Origin: Nocardia sp. NBC_01329 | Lineage (GTDB): Bacteria > Actinomycetota > Actinomycetes > Mycobacteriales > Mycobacteriaceae | Length of the DNA: 64,000 bases | Assembly: GCF_035956715.1 (NCBI RefSeq) | Contig: NZ_CP108381.1 | Span: 2,976,001-3,040,000 of the forward strand | Reading direction: 5' to 3' | Shown here: in pieces, positions 25,807 through 34,543 of the stretch | Layout: the number at the start of each line of letters is the position of its first letter | How positions within the stretch are numbered: position 1 is the first letter of the stretch | Program-made: the position numbers and the translations under genes | The notes under the pieces: generated by a model | Seen by the model: the letters and a program-made list of their open reading frames with translations, nothing else | Database searches by the model: none | Told to the model about the DNA's origin: nothing

Positions 25807-26460
25807 ATGGCAGGCGCACGGAGCGAGACCGAGTTCCACCCGCTACGGACCCCACGAGCCGCGGCGGTCGCCGGTGTCGTCTTCGGTGTCCTGTTCGCCT
25901 CCAGCATCGTGCTGCTGCGTAGTGCGCTGCCCGGCGAGGCCGCTGCCCCATAGGTACGCCACCAGACGCAGATCACGGCAGCCCTGATCCTCACGCCCTT
26001 CGCGGGCATCGCATTCCTGTGGTTCATCGGTGTCATCCGCGATCGGCTCGGGGATCTCGAAGACCGATTCTTCTCGACCGTCTTCCTGGGTAGTGGGCTG
26101 CTGTTTCTCGCCATGACGTCCGTGTCGACGGCAGTCGCCGGCGGGCTCCTCGCCGTGTCCCGGCTCTCCGATGTTCCGGATAACGACCTCGTCTTGTTCG
26201 GACGTGAGGTGATGTTGCATGTGAACAACGTCTACGGGGTTCGCATGGCCGGGGTGTTCATGATCTCCCTGGGGACTATCTGGCTGCGCACCGGACTGAT
26301 GCCACGGTGGCTGGCTGCCGCCACCTACCTGCTGTCACTCACCCTGCTGGTGGTCGTGAGTTTCAGGCTCTGGGTGACGTTGGTCTTTCCCGCCTGGGTG
26401 ATGGTGATCAGCGTGTACATCCTCACTGCGGATCGACCGCAACGGATCCCCCCGGACTGA
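25807..26460 (+). pseudogene. Membrane protein gene interrupted by an in-frame TAG
   Basis: From ATG 25807 the frame codes for MAGARSETEFHPLRTP and a first membrane segment (AVAGVVFGVLFASSIVLL), then meets TAG at 25951-25953. The same frame continues without shift as more membrane segments (ALILTPFAGIAFLWFIG, FLGSGLLFLAM, MAGVFMISLGTIWLRTG, YLLSLTLLVVVSFRLWV) to a stop at 26460. The continuity says one ancestral protein of about 217 residues broken by a nonsense change. Alternatives are a sequencing error or a downstream restart near 26113. The family is not recognised. Confidence 0.65.
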
Positions 26461-27082
26461 CCGTCGCGGACGCGAGCTGTGCCGCCCGGTACGCGGCGAC
26501 CCGTCCGGCCGCGATCTCGTCGCGGGGTCCCCGCGGCGACGAGGTCCTTCCGGTGAGCACCCCGAGGTCGAGTTCGGCGGCGAGCGCGAATCCCGGACCG
26601 GAGGCGGTACCGATCCACAGTCGGTGCGCCAGTTCGGGGGTGCCCGGGACCAGGTCGCTACCGGCCGAGAACAACTCGCGTAGTCGATGCACGGTCTCGG
26701 TGAACCGCTGGTGCCGCTGGTCGTGGTCGCGGCCGAACAACCGTGAAGTCGCCTCGTCCGCGCCCGCTCCGAGGCCGAGTTCGAGCCGACCGAAGCTCAG
26801 CGAATCGACCATCGCGGCGTCTTCGGCCAACCGGATCGGATCCTCCAGGGATCCGACGACCACGGCGGTACCCAGGCGGATCCGTGCGGTTCGCTGTGCT
26901 ATCGCAGCCAGCAGGACCAGCGGCGACGGACAGTGCCCGCGTTGCGCTCCGAAATGATGCTGCGCGACCCAGAAGGAATCGAAACCCAGGTCCTCCGCGT
27001 ACCCGGCGAGGTCGATGTTGTCCCGCAGGACATCGGCAGAATCACCGTCACCGACGACATGCGAGATGAATCCGTACCGCAT
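26423..27082 (-). CDS. LLM class flavin-dependent oxidoreductase, probably C-terminally truncated
   Basis: A 219-residue luciferase-like protein: MRYGFISHVVG, YAEDLGFDSFWVAQHHFG, RTARIRLGTAVVVG and GRLELGLGAGAD are the F420/FMN-dependent LLM signatures of the first two thirds. Complete members have about 300-350 residues; here the barrel breaks off after LTGRTSSPRGP, and the last 12 codons overlap the end of the convergent broken membrane gene. ATG 27082 has GGGAGAGG just upstream. It is probably inactive or a deletion product, though a short functional variant cannot be excluded. Confidence 0.7.
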   Translation of the reverse strand: MRYGFISHVVGDGDSADVLRDNIDLAGYAEDLGFDSFWVAQHHFGAQRGHCPSPLVLLAAIAQRTARIRLGTAVVVGSLEDPIRLAEDAAMVDSLSFGRLELGLGAGADEATSRLFGRDHDQRHQRFTETVHRLRELFSAGSDLVPGTPELAHRLWIGTASGPGFALAAELDLGVLTGRTSSPRGPRDEIAAGRVAAYRAAQLASATVSPGGSVAVDPQ

Positions 27083-27409
27083 GTCCTCTCCCGGTCGCCG
27101 CGGTCTGTGGTCGGCCCCACTTTAACGGCGGGCATCGTCGGGGGCGACCGTGGCTGGGAGCGGCCGCTGAGTCGTCCGGTGTCGGTCGGATCTTTATCGA
27201 CACGATGCCGAAAACGGCACGCTTTCCGGCAGTCGTTCGACCCGAACGTGTGTAGCCTCCCCTGCCGAGAACCAGTTCGATCTCGCGCCGGGTGGTGTAA
27301 CGCGCACGACCGCCGTGATCGAGGCAGCCACAGCGCGACAGCCCCACCCGCACGGTATGCAGATCGCTGTTCGGCAGACCTTCAGGTTGATTCTGGAAAC
27401 GGAGGCGTT
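27083..27409. other. Intergenic region without a supported gene
   Basis: 327 bases between divergent starts of the LLM gene and the methyltransferase. A plus-strand frame is open through most of it but has no family motif or ribosome site. It presumably holds both promoters. Confidence 0.45.
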
Positions 27410-28150
27410 GTGAACTGGGAGTTGTGGCAGCGTAGTTGGGATCAGCAGCAGGAGTTCTATCTCCCCGAACGCGAGGAACGGTTCCGCGTGATGGCGGAAC
27501 TGGTAGCGGCCGCGGTGGGGCCGACACCACATATTCTCGATCTGGCCTGCGGAACAGGCACGATAAGCCGGCACCTGTTCGACCGTCTACCGGGAGCGAG
27601 ATCGGTCGCGGTCGATATCGACCCGACGATGCTGGCGATCGCCCGGGGATCGTTCGAGGGAGATTCGCGCGTCACCTTCGCGACGGCCGATCTGGCCGAG
27701 TCGGGCTGGACGGAATGCCTGCCGGTCGAGCCGTTCGACGCCGTCCTGACCGCGACGTCGACGCATTGGATGAAAACCGAACCATTGGCTCGCCTGTACG
27801 CCGACCTCGCGAAGGTGGTCCGGCCGGGCGGAGTGTTCGTCAACGCCGATCACATGCCCGATCCGGAAACCCCGATGCTCAACGCGATCGACGAGGCCAT
27901 GCAGAGCGCACACCAGGATCGCGCCCGCGCGATGGGTGCGCTGGATTGGGAGCAGTGGTGGGCGAAGGTGGCTTTCGACCCGGGCCTGACCGAGGAACAC
28001 GCGGGCAGCCGTGCGATCTTCGACCGGCACACCGGGGGTGTGGAGCACCCGGTCGCCTGGCACTGCCTGCGGCTGAGAGAAGCCGGGTTCTTGGAGGCCG
28101 GGGTGGCGTGGCGTTCGATCAGCGACGCAATGGTGGTCGCGATCAGATAG
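27410..28150 (+). CDS. Class I SAM-dependent methyltransferase
   Basis: A 246-residue protein. Motif I LDLACGTGTISRHL (about 44-57), the acidic end of strand 2 (VAVDIDPTML) and a motif-4-like PFDAVLTATSTHWM match small-molecule methyltransferases of the UbiE/trans-aconitate methyltransferase type. The GTG start at 27410 follows GGAGG by 4 bases; the frame is open further upstream, but without a start consistent with the family. The substrate is unknown. The next gene starts 35 bases downstream and may be cotranscribed. Confidence 0.85.
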   Translation: MNWELWQRSWDQQQEFYLPEREERFRVMAELVAAAVGPTPHILDLACGTGTISRHLFDRLPGARSVAVDIDPTMLAIARGSFEGDSRVTFATADLAESGWTECLPVEPFDAVLTATSTHWMKTEPLARLYADLAKVVRPGGVFVNADHMPDPETPMLNAIDEAMQSAHQDRARAMGALDWEQWWAKVAFDPGLTEEHAGSRAIFDRHTGGVEHPVAWHCLRLREAGFLEAGVAWRSISDAMVVAIR

Positions 28151-28184
28151 TAGGCACGGTCCCGGGCGCTGCAACGATGGAGCC

Positions 28185-29138
28185 ATGACCACCTTCCTGA
28201 CACCGCAACAGCGCGCCGGCCGTACCTCCGCCGCCGTCGACGCAGCCGTCGCGGCGGGGCGCGAGCTCGGCCTGACCGTCACCGACCCCCTGGTGTTGCA
28301 CGACGTCTTCTCCGTCGTCGTCCATCTGACGCCCTCGCCGGTCGTGGCCCGGATCCCCACCGTCGTGCCGAACCGTGACGACACGGTCGCCCTCGCGCGC
28401 CGCCAGCAGGACGAGCTGGATGTGACGCATTGGCTCGCCGGCCGGGGAATCCCGGTGATCGCGCCCAGCCCGCTCGTGCCGCTGGAGCCCGTTCAGCGGG
28501 ACGGTTTCTCGATGACTTTCTGGTCGTTCGTCCCGGAAGATCGAACCGAGGCACCCGACTATGTGGCGAACGCCGAAAGCGTCGCCGACCTGCACGTGGC
28601 ACTGCGTACCTACCCGGGCCACCTGAAATTTCTGTCCGCGGCCGAGCCGCAGTTCATCGCGGAAAGCCTCGCCGGCCTCGACCGGCACCCCACCCTGATC
28701 GGTGCGGCCGAGCTGGACCGCGCTCGCCGCGAGTGGCAGATCCTGGAGCCCTTCGTGCGCTCACAAACGGCTTTCGAGGCTCGGTTCCCGGGTATCGGCC
28801 TTCAGCCCATCCACGGCGACTCGCCACCGGCGAACATATTCGCCGGGGTGGACGGGGACCTCTATGCCGACTTCGAACTGGTCACGCTGGGGCCCGTCGA
28901 GTGGGACCTCGCCGGTCTCGGACCGGAGCACGAATCCGCCTACAATCGCGGCGCGCAACGCAACGGAACAAGATCGCTGGACGAGGATGTCCTGGGCTTC
29001 GTCAACGCTGTGGGCATGCTACGAGTCGTCGCCACCCTGACGCTGGCCCCGCAACTGCCCGAGCTGATGGAGTACCTCCAGCCCGCCCTCGACCACTGGC
29101 AGACGATGCCCTCGCCGCCGGCATATCCGCAGCCCTGA
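28185..29138 (+). CDS. Aminoglycoside phosphotransferase-fold kinase of unknown substrate
   Basis: A 317-residue APH/choline-kinase-fold protein. The catalytic loop is altered: IHGDSPPANIF instead of HGDxxxxN, still with Asp and Asn. The metal motif reads YADFELVTLGPVEWDLAGLGPE, with Glu after the usual Asp position. The N-terminal lobe has VVARIP with Arg where the ATP-binding Lys is normally found. It probably phosphorylates a small molecule, or is a degenerate kinase. It lies 34 bases after the methyltransferase. Confidence 0.8.
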   Translation: MTTFLTPQQRAGRTSAAVDAAVAAGRELGLTVTDPLVLHDVFSVVVHLTPSPVVARIPTVVPNRDDTVALARRQQDELDVTHWLAGRGIPVIAPSPLVPLEPVQRDGFSMTFWSFVPEDRTEAPDYVANAESVADLHVALRTYPGHLKFLSAAEPQFIAESLAGLDRHPTLIGAAELDRARREWQILEPFVRSQTAFEARFPGIGLQPIHGDSPPANIFAGVDGDLYADFELVTLGPVEWDLAGLGPEHESAYNRGAQRNGTRSLDEDVLGFVNAVGMLRVVATLTLAPQLPELMEYLQPALDHWQTMPSPPAYPQP

Positions 29139-29264
29139 TCGACCACCCACCGCCGCACGATCTCCTGAGCGGTAGCGGCCACGGCCGCTGTGTCGATATG
29201 CCCTGGATGGCAGGCTGTTTCGCGGTGCGGGATTACCGAACGACGTGGTGTGGATCGGTAGAGG

Positions 29265-29804
29265 TCAGATCAGATTCCAGAAGTACCCCGGGGTAGTGAG
29301 CGGGGCTTCGGTGTTCTGCAGCACCAACGCTATGCCATTGTCACGCAGATACAACTGGTGGTTGGAGCGTGGAGCGAATGCCCATTGGGGCGGCTCAGTG
29401 GTGCCGCCGGCGATCCAATCGGCCCGGGGGTCGTCACAAGAGCCGACAATCACCACGCCCGGGTTGGTGGACGTGTCGCCGATAAGGCATTTCCCGAAAT
29501 GATCGGTGAGTTCCAAACGCAGGTAGCTCTCGTCGGTCAGGAGTCTGGTGAAGATGTGCGATTCATCGGAGCGACAGGTAGAGCCGTCGACGGCGTCCCC
29601 GCGACCTGCGGCAACTTCGTTGTAGTAGACACAGGCGGGATGGTCCGGGTCGCTCCGCTGCATGAAGCTGAACTCCTGCGGGAACCCGGCGTTCGGCGTA
29701 GCGTTCGGCACGACCGGGCCCGCGGGCTCGGCAACGGCAGGCGCCGATGTCGCACCCGACACCGCGAGCGCGGCGGCGACGAGCGCCACAATTTTTTTCT
29801 TCAC
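29265..29804 (-). CDS. Secreted hypothetical protein
   Basis: A 179-residue protein from GTG 29804 (GAGGAG 5 bases upstream). A signal peptide (KKK, then hydrophobic VALVAAALAVSGATSAPAVA, about 20 residues) precedes a mature domain with four cysteines (ACVYYN, TCRSD, KCLIG, SCDDP) and Trp-rich segments ending in WNLI. No family is recognised; the Cys and Trp spacing hints at a beta-trefoil-like fold, which is speculation. It is a single gene, divergent from nothing obvious. Confidence 0.75.
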   Translation of the reverse strand: MKKKIVALVAAALAVSGATSAPAVAEPAGPVVPNATPNAGFPQEFSFMQRSDPDHPACVYYNEVAAGRGDAVDGSTCRSDESHIFTRLLTDESYLRLELTDHFGKCLIGDTSTNPGVVIVGSCDDPRADWIAGGTTEPPQWAFAPRSNHQLYLRDNGIALVLQNTEAPLTTPGYFWNLI

Positions 29805-29945
29805 AACTACTCCTCGAGCGGATTCGAGACGAAGACAGACGCGGTCGGGTCTCCCGAGAATCGCACGGCCGCATCGGTATTGGGCACGGCAACACTACCA
29901 ATGAACCCTGTCGTCCGCGGCTCGTCCACGAAGTCTCCAGGCTGG

Positions 29946-30332
29946 TTATTCGTGTGGTGGTTCGCCGGTGATGAGGTGGTCGGCGTGGTTGAGACCTTCC
30001 TGGATCACGCGAGTGAGGTGTCCACCGTGGAGCCGGTAGACGACGCGGCGGCCTTCTTTGCGAGTGTCGACCAAGCCGATGAAGCGAAGTTTGGCCAGGT
30101 GCTGGCTGACCGCGGTCCGGGAGGCGCCGCACGCTTCGACGAGGGCGGTGACGTCGGCTTCACCATGAGTGAGTAGCCACAGCAGGTGCAACCGGGTCGG
30201 GTCGGCCAGCATCTGGAACACGCCCGTGGCGGCGGCGAGGCGCGCGGGGTCCGGAGACACCGGGTGGGTGAGACTGGCCTCGGGGGGCGCAGGCTCGTCG
30301 GCACGCTCGGCCATCAGGGTCACCACTTTCAT
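29946..30332 (-). CDS. ArsR/SmtB family metalloregulator
   Basis: A 128-residue winged-helix repressor. The recognition helix lies in ACGASRTAVSQHLAKLRFIGLV. The C-terminal helix reads HGGHLTRVIQEGLNHADH, with His residues spaced 11 and then 3 apart, the spacing of the alpha-5 metal site of CzrA/NmtR/KmtR; the Asp expected two residues before the first His is Gly here. A Ni/Co or Zn sensor is inferred. It overlaps the upstream MFS gene by ATGA (30329-30332), so it is cotranscribed with the exporter it probably controls. Confidence 0.88.
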   Translation of the reverse strand: MKVVTLMAERADEPAPPEASLTHPVSPDPARLAAATGVFQMLADPTRLHLLWLLTHGEADVTALVEACGASRTAVSQHLAKLRFIGLVDTRKEGRRVVYRLHGGHLTRVIQEGLNHADHLITGEPPHE

Positions 30333-31567
30333 CCGACCGCCACCGGGATGGGTGCGACCTGCTCGTCGGCGGGCCACAGGCGGGCAGCGGTGATGGCTGC
30401 GAGTGTAGCCACAACGGTCGACACGGCTGCGGCAATCGCGTGACCGGCCTGGACGCCGACCCACCCGGCGATCGGGTAGGTGAGCAGGAAGCAGGCGTGG
30501 GACAGGGAGAACTGGGCGGTGAACACCGCTGCCCGCTCCCGCTCGTCGGATCGGTAACGCAGCAGCCGCGCGGTGGGGGTGTTGATCAGGGAGGTCGCGG
30601 CGCCGAGGGTGAGCCAGGCAAGGGCCAGAACGAACCAGCTGACCGTGGGGCCCGGTTCGACAGCGAGCAGCACCGTCGCCACGGCCAGCGCGGCAGGTAC
30701 GACGGCGGCACCGGTGAACATCACCGTGCGGTCGGATGCGGTGGTGAGCAGCCGCGGCATTGCCAGGGCGACCAGCATCGACCCGCCGCCGAAGCAGCTC
30801 AGGGCGATAGCGACACCCGTATCGGAGCCGCCGAGAAGGTCTCGGACGTAGACGACGGTGTTGACAAGCACCAGCCCGGTTCCGGCGGCGACCACGAGGT
30901 TCAGCGCCAGCAGCCCGCGCAGCACCGGCCGCGATCCCATCACGCGAGCTCCGGCCACAATACGAGCCGTCAGCGGCACGGATCGATCCGGCGCCGGGAG
31001 GAGTGGCAGCGCCGTGGTCACGACGAGCAGCGCGGAGGCGAAGAATCCCGCGACGGTGCCCAGGAACAACCAGTGGTACCCCATCACGGTCAGTGCCACG
31101 GCGGCCAGCAGCGGCGACAGCACCGCTTCCAGGTCGTAGGCCAGCCGCGACAGTGACAGCGCTCGGCTGTAGTCGCGCTCGGCGGGCAGCACCGAGGGGA
31201 TGATCGACTGGAAAGCGGGTGTGAACGTCGCCGAGGCGGCCTGCAATACGAAGATCAGCACATAGATCTGCCACACCTGATCCACCAGCGGCAGGCCGAG
31301 GGCGACCGCGGCGCGCACGATATCGGCGGTGACCAGCACCGCGCGGCGCGGCAGCCGATCGGTGACCGCGGCGACAACCGGCGCCACCGCGACGTAGGCG
31401 ACCATCTTGATCGCCAGCGCGGTGCCCAGCACTGCCCCGGCTTCGGCGCCGGCCCGGTCGTAGGCCAGCAATCCCAGCGCGACGGTCAGCAACCCGGTCC
31501 CGGCCAGTGCGACCACTTGCGCGGTGAACAATCGCCGGAACATCTGGTGGCCCAACACTTCCAGCAT
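30329..31567 (-). CDS. MFS exporter coupled to ArsR
   Basis: A 412-residue 12-helix transporter of the MFS_3/enterobactin-exporter-like group: DRLPRRAVLVTADIVRA after helix 2, LSRLAYDLEAVLSPLLAA, and RYRSDERERAAVFTAQFSLSHACF in the second half. Related proteins paired with ArsR export metals or drugs. ATG 31567 with AAGG upstream is preferred; GTG 31606 would leave only eight bases to the operator at 31615. It is the first gene of a two-gene operon. Confidence 0.85.
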   Translation of the reverse strand: MLEVLGHQMFRRLFTAQVVALAGTGLLTVALGLLAYDRAGAEAGAVLGTALAIKMVAYVAVAPVVAAVTDRLPRRAVLVTADIVRAAVALGLPLVDQVWQIYVLIFVLQAASATFTPAFQSIIPSVLPAERDYSRALSLSRLAYDLEAVLSPLLAAVALTVMGYHWLFLGTVAGFFASALLVVTTALPLLPAPDRSVPLTARIVAGARVMGSRPVLRGLLALNLVVAAGTGLVLVNTVVYVRDLLGGSDTGVAIALSCFGGGSMLVALAMPRLLTTASDRTVMFTGAAVVPAALAVATVLLAVEPGPTVSWFVLALAWLTLGAATSLINTPTARLLRYRSDERERAAVFTAQFSLSHACFLLTYPIAGWVGVQAGHAIAAAVSTVVATLAAITAARLWPADEQVAPIPVAVG

Positions 31568-31614
31568 TCCACGCACCTTCGCCTCGAACCGAATCGCCCC
31601 ACCCACGGTATCCT

Positions 31615-31638
31615 ATATGTGCACACTTGCGCACGTAT
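31615..31638. promoter_or_regulatory. Probable ArsR operator
   Basis: ATATGTGCACA (31615-31625) and TGCGCACGTAT (31628-31638) form an inverted repeat matching at 9 of 11 positions around a CT centre. It lies just upstream of the MFS/ArsR operon, where a promoter must be, and has the A/T-flanked GTGC-type arms common in ArsR-family sites. Confidence 0.65.
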
Positions 31639-31702
31639 AGTTCAAAGGGGGCATCTCGAGCGGATCGGTTCGTGGTCGAAGGATTGCCGGCAGGGCCCGC
31701 GC

Positions 31703-32188
31703 TCAGCTCAGTGTGAACGTCGCAGTCCCCGAAATCTGCTCCATCTCCCTGTCCTGCGCGTCCAGCGCGACGATCCGAGCCTCCACCCGGCCGACACCCG
31801 GCGCCGTACCGAAACCGACGATCACGCCGTCCACCGTGTCTTGGACGACACCGTTCACCACGCGGTGCTGCTGCCCGTCGGCATACCCGCTGTCCAAGTT
31901 CTTGAAGCGCACAGCGACCTTCCAGTCCGAGCAGGCCTCCCCGGTCTGGGTGACCTTCACCCGCACACCGAACGTGCCGGCCTTCTCCTGTCGCACGGTG
32001 ACCGCATCGATGATCGCGGAGCAGTCGGTCGGAATCAGGCGCGTCAAGGTCGGCAAGAACGCAAAGCCCGGATCATGCGGAATGGCCGTAGACGGTGCCG
32101 CGAGCCCGACCACCCCAGCGGCGGTCACCGCTGCGATGACACCGGCGCGGGTCAAAAGTTGTTGCAGCAGTTTGCGATTGAAAGTCAT
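31703..32188 (-). CDS. Secreted hypothetical protein
   Basis: A 161-residue exported protein. A long basic start (MTFNRKLLQQLLTRAG) and hydrophobic stretch (VIAAVTAAGVVGLAAPSTA) end in a signal-peptidase site near residue 35. The mature domain of about 125 residues has two cysteines (TDCSAI, EACSDW) and alternating beta-type sequence ending in GTATFTLS, suggesting a small immunoglobulin-like sandwich. Family unknown. No operon partner. Confidence 0.75.
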   Translation of the reverse strand: MTFNRKLLQQLLTRAGVIAAVTAAGVVGLAAPSTAIPHDPGFAFLPTLTRLIPTDCSAIIDAVTVRQEKAGTFGVRVKVTQTGEACSDWKVAVRFKNLDSGYADGQQHRVVNGVVQDTVDGVIVGFGTAPGVGRVEARIVALDAQDREMEQISGTATFTLS

Positions 32189-32339
32189 GCCCGGCTTGTC
32201 GGGTCACCGACAGCCACCGTTACAACAGTCGTTGCGTTGGTGAAATCACTGTAACGCCCGGACAAGACGCTGTTGATGATCCCGTACAGAGCTGCGAACC
32301 ACTGCGCGGCCCGACCACACCCGGCCTCGGGGACAACCT

Positions 32340-32750
32340 CTAGCGGCCCTTCGCCGACCGGTTGGTCGCTGCCCGGCGTTCGGCCTCCTTGGCAAGGGCC
32401 CGTTCGCCCTCAGCGCGCACGTCGGCATAGCTTTCGCGTTCGCGGACAAGCCACTCCGGCGGATCCGCGAGGAAAGCGGCGATCTCGTCGGCGGTGAGCG
32501 AGTCGGAGACTCCTGCTCGGGTGAGGCCGCTGTTGGAGACACCCAGCTTGCGGGCCACGATGTCGCGCGGGAACGGTCCGGTGCGGCGCAGCTCGGTGAG
32601 CCACTGCGGCGGGTTCGTCCGGAGCTCATCCAACTCGGATCGGGAAATCGGGTTGTTCCGGAACTCTTCGGGAGCCGCCGGAAGATGGATGCCGAGCTTG
32701 TTCGCCGCGGTCAGCGGCTTCATCATCTGCGGTTTCTTGTCCAGGCTCAC
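32340..32750 (-). CDS. DUF5997 family protein
   Basis: A 136-residue actinobacterial protein starting at GTG 32750 (MSLDKKPQMMKPLTAANKLG). The family core is seen in LPAAPEEFRNNPISRSELDEL, PPQWLTELRRTGPFPRDIVARKLGVSNSGLTRAG and the repeat-like PPEWLVRERESYADVR. The two similar PP-W-L-E/R segments flank a short helix-turn-helix-like region. Function is unknown; the gene is typically paired divergently with the LysR-type gene found here 60 bases away. Confidence 0.82.
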   Translation of the reverse strand: MSLDKKPQMMKPLTAANKLGIHLPAAPEEFRNNPISRSELDELRTNPPQWLTELRRTGPFPRDIVARKLGVSNSGLTRAGVSDSLTADEIAAFLADPPEWLVRERESYADVRAEGERALAKEAERRAATNRSAKGR

Positions 32751-32810
32751 CGGAACAGCGTATCGGGCCGCCGAGCGGCCCGGACGCCGCGGTGCCATAC
32801 GCTTGCCGGT

Positions 32811-33746
32811 ATGAGCCGGTTTCCCTCGATCGATGTGCAGCGCCTGCGCTGGTTCGCCGCAGTCGCGGAGGAACTGCACTTCGCACGCGCCGCGCGGGCA
32901 TTGCACATCTCCCGTCAGAAGCTCAGCCATACGGTCATCGACTTGGAGACCGAGCTCGGCACGAAACTGTTCGTGCCGGGGGCACAGCCGACCCAGCTGA
33001 CCGACGCGGGAAAAGAGTTGCTGCGGGAGGCGCACGACGTCATCGCGCGTACCGAAAACGACGCAGGCACCACAGCGGTCGCCGCCCCTGCCACGCTGCG
33101 GGTCGGGTTCGTGCCGGGCGTCACCGTCGCCAAGTGGGAGCGTATCTGGGGCCGGCGGTTCCCGGATACCCCGCTCGAGCTGGTCGCTGTTGCCCAGGCC
33201 GACCAGGAGTCGGCGCTGCGCGAGGGCCGGGTCGACATGTGCTTCGTCCGTTTGCCGATCGACCGCGACGACATGAACGCGATCCCGCTCTACCGGGAGT
33301 TGCCCGTCGTTGTGGCACCCAAGGACCATGAGATTTCACTGTACGACGAGGTCGGCATGGCCGATCTCGCGGAAGAGCGCCTGCAGGACACCGCCGATAT
33401 CGACGCCGTGAAAGACGCCATAGAACTCGTCGCCGCCGGAATCGGCGTGGCCATCGTGCCCCATTCGATCGCCCGCCTGCACCACCGGCGCGACCTCGTG
33501 TACCGCACGGTGACCGACACGGACGACACCGAAATCGCCCTGGCCTGGCCGCCGGCCCAGAACACCGACTCGGTCGAGGAGTTCATCGGCGTAGTGCGCG
33601 GCCGCTCGGAACACAGCTCCCGATCCCCCGCCGGAAAGGGCACCGAACCAGAACCGCGGAAGCCGCACGCCTCAGGGAAACGGCCGCGTCCCGCGAGGCA
33701 GCCCACCCCCTCCAGGAAGAAACCGGCACGGGGCCGCAAACGCTAG
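32811..33746 (+). CDS. LysR-type transcriptional regulator paired with DUF5997
   Basis: A 311-residue protein. The N-terminal winged helix reads VQRLRWFAAVAEELHFARAARAL, then HISRQKLSHTVIDLETELGTKLF, followed by a substrate-binding domain (LRVGFVPGVTVAKW, GVAIVPHSIARL). The last 55 residues are a Lys/Arg/Pro-rich tail (RPARQPTPSRKKPARGRKR), unusual for LysR proteins but seen in this actinobacterial subgroup, and could bind DNA nonspecifically. It is divergent from the DUF5997 gene, its likely target. Confidence 0.88.
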   Translation: MSRFPSIDVQRLRWFAAVAEELHFARAARALHISRQKLSHTVIDLETELGTKLFVPGAQPTQLTDAGKELLREAHDVIARTENDAGTTAVAAPATLRVGFVPGVTVAKWERIWGRRFPDTPLELVAVAQADQESALREGRVDMCFVRLPIDRDDMNAIPLYRELPVVVAPKDHEISLYDEVGMADLAEERLQDTADIDAVKDAIELVAAGIGVAIVPHSIARLHHRRDLVYRTVTDTDDTEIALAWPPAQNTDSVEEFIGVVRGRSEHSSRSPAGKGTEPEPRKPHASGKRPRPARQPTPSRKKPARGRKR

Positions 33747-33816
33747 CACGCTCGCCGAGTCGCCGGCGATAGTTCTATCGGTGATCTGTGCCGTCATCCT
33801 CTCGGTGGATGTCGGT

Positions 33817-33854
33817 GTCGATGCAGAGCAGGTCGATGCAGAGCAGGTCGATGC
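33817..33854. repeat. Tandem 15-bp repeat
   Basis: GTCGATGCAGAGCAG occurs twice in direct succession (33817-33831 and 33832-33846), followed by a partial third copy GTCGATGC (33847-33854). It is located after the LysR gene and before the end of the convergent TetR gene. No function is evident. Confidence 0.8.
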
Positions 33855-33887
33855 GCCGCCGACGGTGGCACGGTCGGTTCGGTGGCC

Positions 33888-34472
33888 TCAGATCACCTGT
33901 CGCACGCAGCCGTCGATCCATACGCACAGCTCGTGAAGCGCGACCTCTACCCGTTGCTTGTCTCCGGTGATGAGGTAGTCGCTTTGGAGACTCGAGAAGG
34001 CACTGTTGAGAAGGGTCGCCAGGGCGAGTGCCCTGCTTCCGGGTAGACCGCGGCGGACCAGGCAAGACGCGACGAACTCGGCTCGCCCTCTGATGAATCC
34101 CGGCGCGGGCAGCGGTAGGCGGCCGGCGGCGGCGAGTCCCTCGATCTCCCGGATGAGCCGGGTCATGGCCAGCTCTTCCGAGCAGAAGTTCCGCTCCCAG
34201 GCCGACCGGACGAGAGAACCGACCTCGACGGCGGGGTCGTCCCAGCCGGGTGTCGTCCGAAGCGCCTGGTGCTGCCGTTCGTCGAGCCGGATGAGTACGG
34301 CCGTGATGAGAGTGGTTTTGTCGGCGAAATGGTGGGTCAGTACGCGGGTGCTCTGGCCCATCCCCTCGGCCAGCGTCCGCAGGGAGAAGTTCCCGATTCC
34401 GGTGGCAGCAAGCTGCTCGATGACAGCATCGGTCACCTCGCGTCGGCGTTGGGGGCTGGCCGGTCTGGGCAC
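33888..34472 (-). CDS. TetR family regulator of the adjacent MFS transporter
   Basis: A 194-residue regulator starting at GTG 34472. The helix-turn-helix reads FSLRTLAEGMGQSTRVLTHHF, followed by DKTTLITAVL. The ligand domain is helical, with two cysteines (NFCSEEL, SCLVRRG). It is divergent from a drug-type MFS gene 71 bases away, so it is probably the local repressor, inactivated by an exported compound. Its C-terminal LHELCVWIDGCVRQVI adds two more cysteines near the end. Confidence 0.88.
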   Translation of the reverse strand: MPRPASPQRRREVTDAVIEQLAATGIGNFSLRTLAEGMGQSTRVLTHHFADKTTLITAVLIRLDERQHQALRTTPGWDDPAVEVGSLVRSAWERNFCSEELAMTRLIREIEGLAAAGRLPLPAPGFIRGRAEFVASCLVRRGLPGSRALALATLLNSAFSSLQSDYLITGDKQRVEVALHELCVWIDGCVRQVI

Positions 34473-34519
34473 TGCTCCTACCTCCTCGTCCTATCGGGGA
34501 ATACGCTCAGCATAATAAA

Positions 34520-34535
34520 GGAAACAAACGTTACC
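34520..34535. promoter_or_regulatory. Candidate TetR operator
   Basis: GGAAAC (34520-34525) and GTTACC (34530-34535) form an imperfect inverted repeat around AAAC, 8 bases before the MFS ATG at 34544 and next to an AT-rich CATAATAAAG that could be part of the promoter. Confidence 0.4.
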
Positions 34536-34543
34536 CTTACGGC

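Noticed and set aside
28185..29138. Antibiotic resistance by the APH-fold protein
   Set aside because: Catalytic loop HGDSPPAN and the altered Lys position do not match true aminoglycoside kinases, unlike the gene at 53013.
33817..33854. CRISPR or satellite array
   Set aside because: Only two and a half direct 15-bp units with no spacers.
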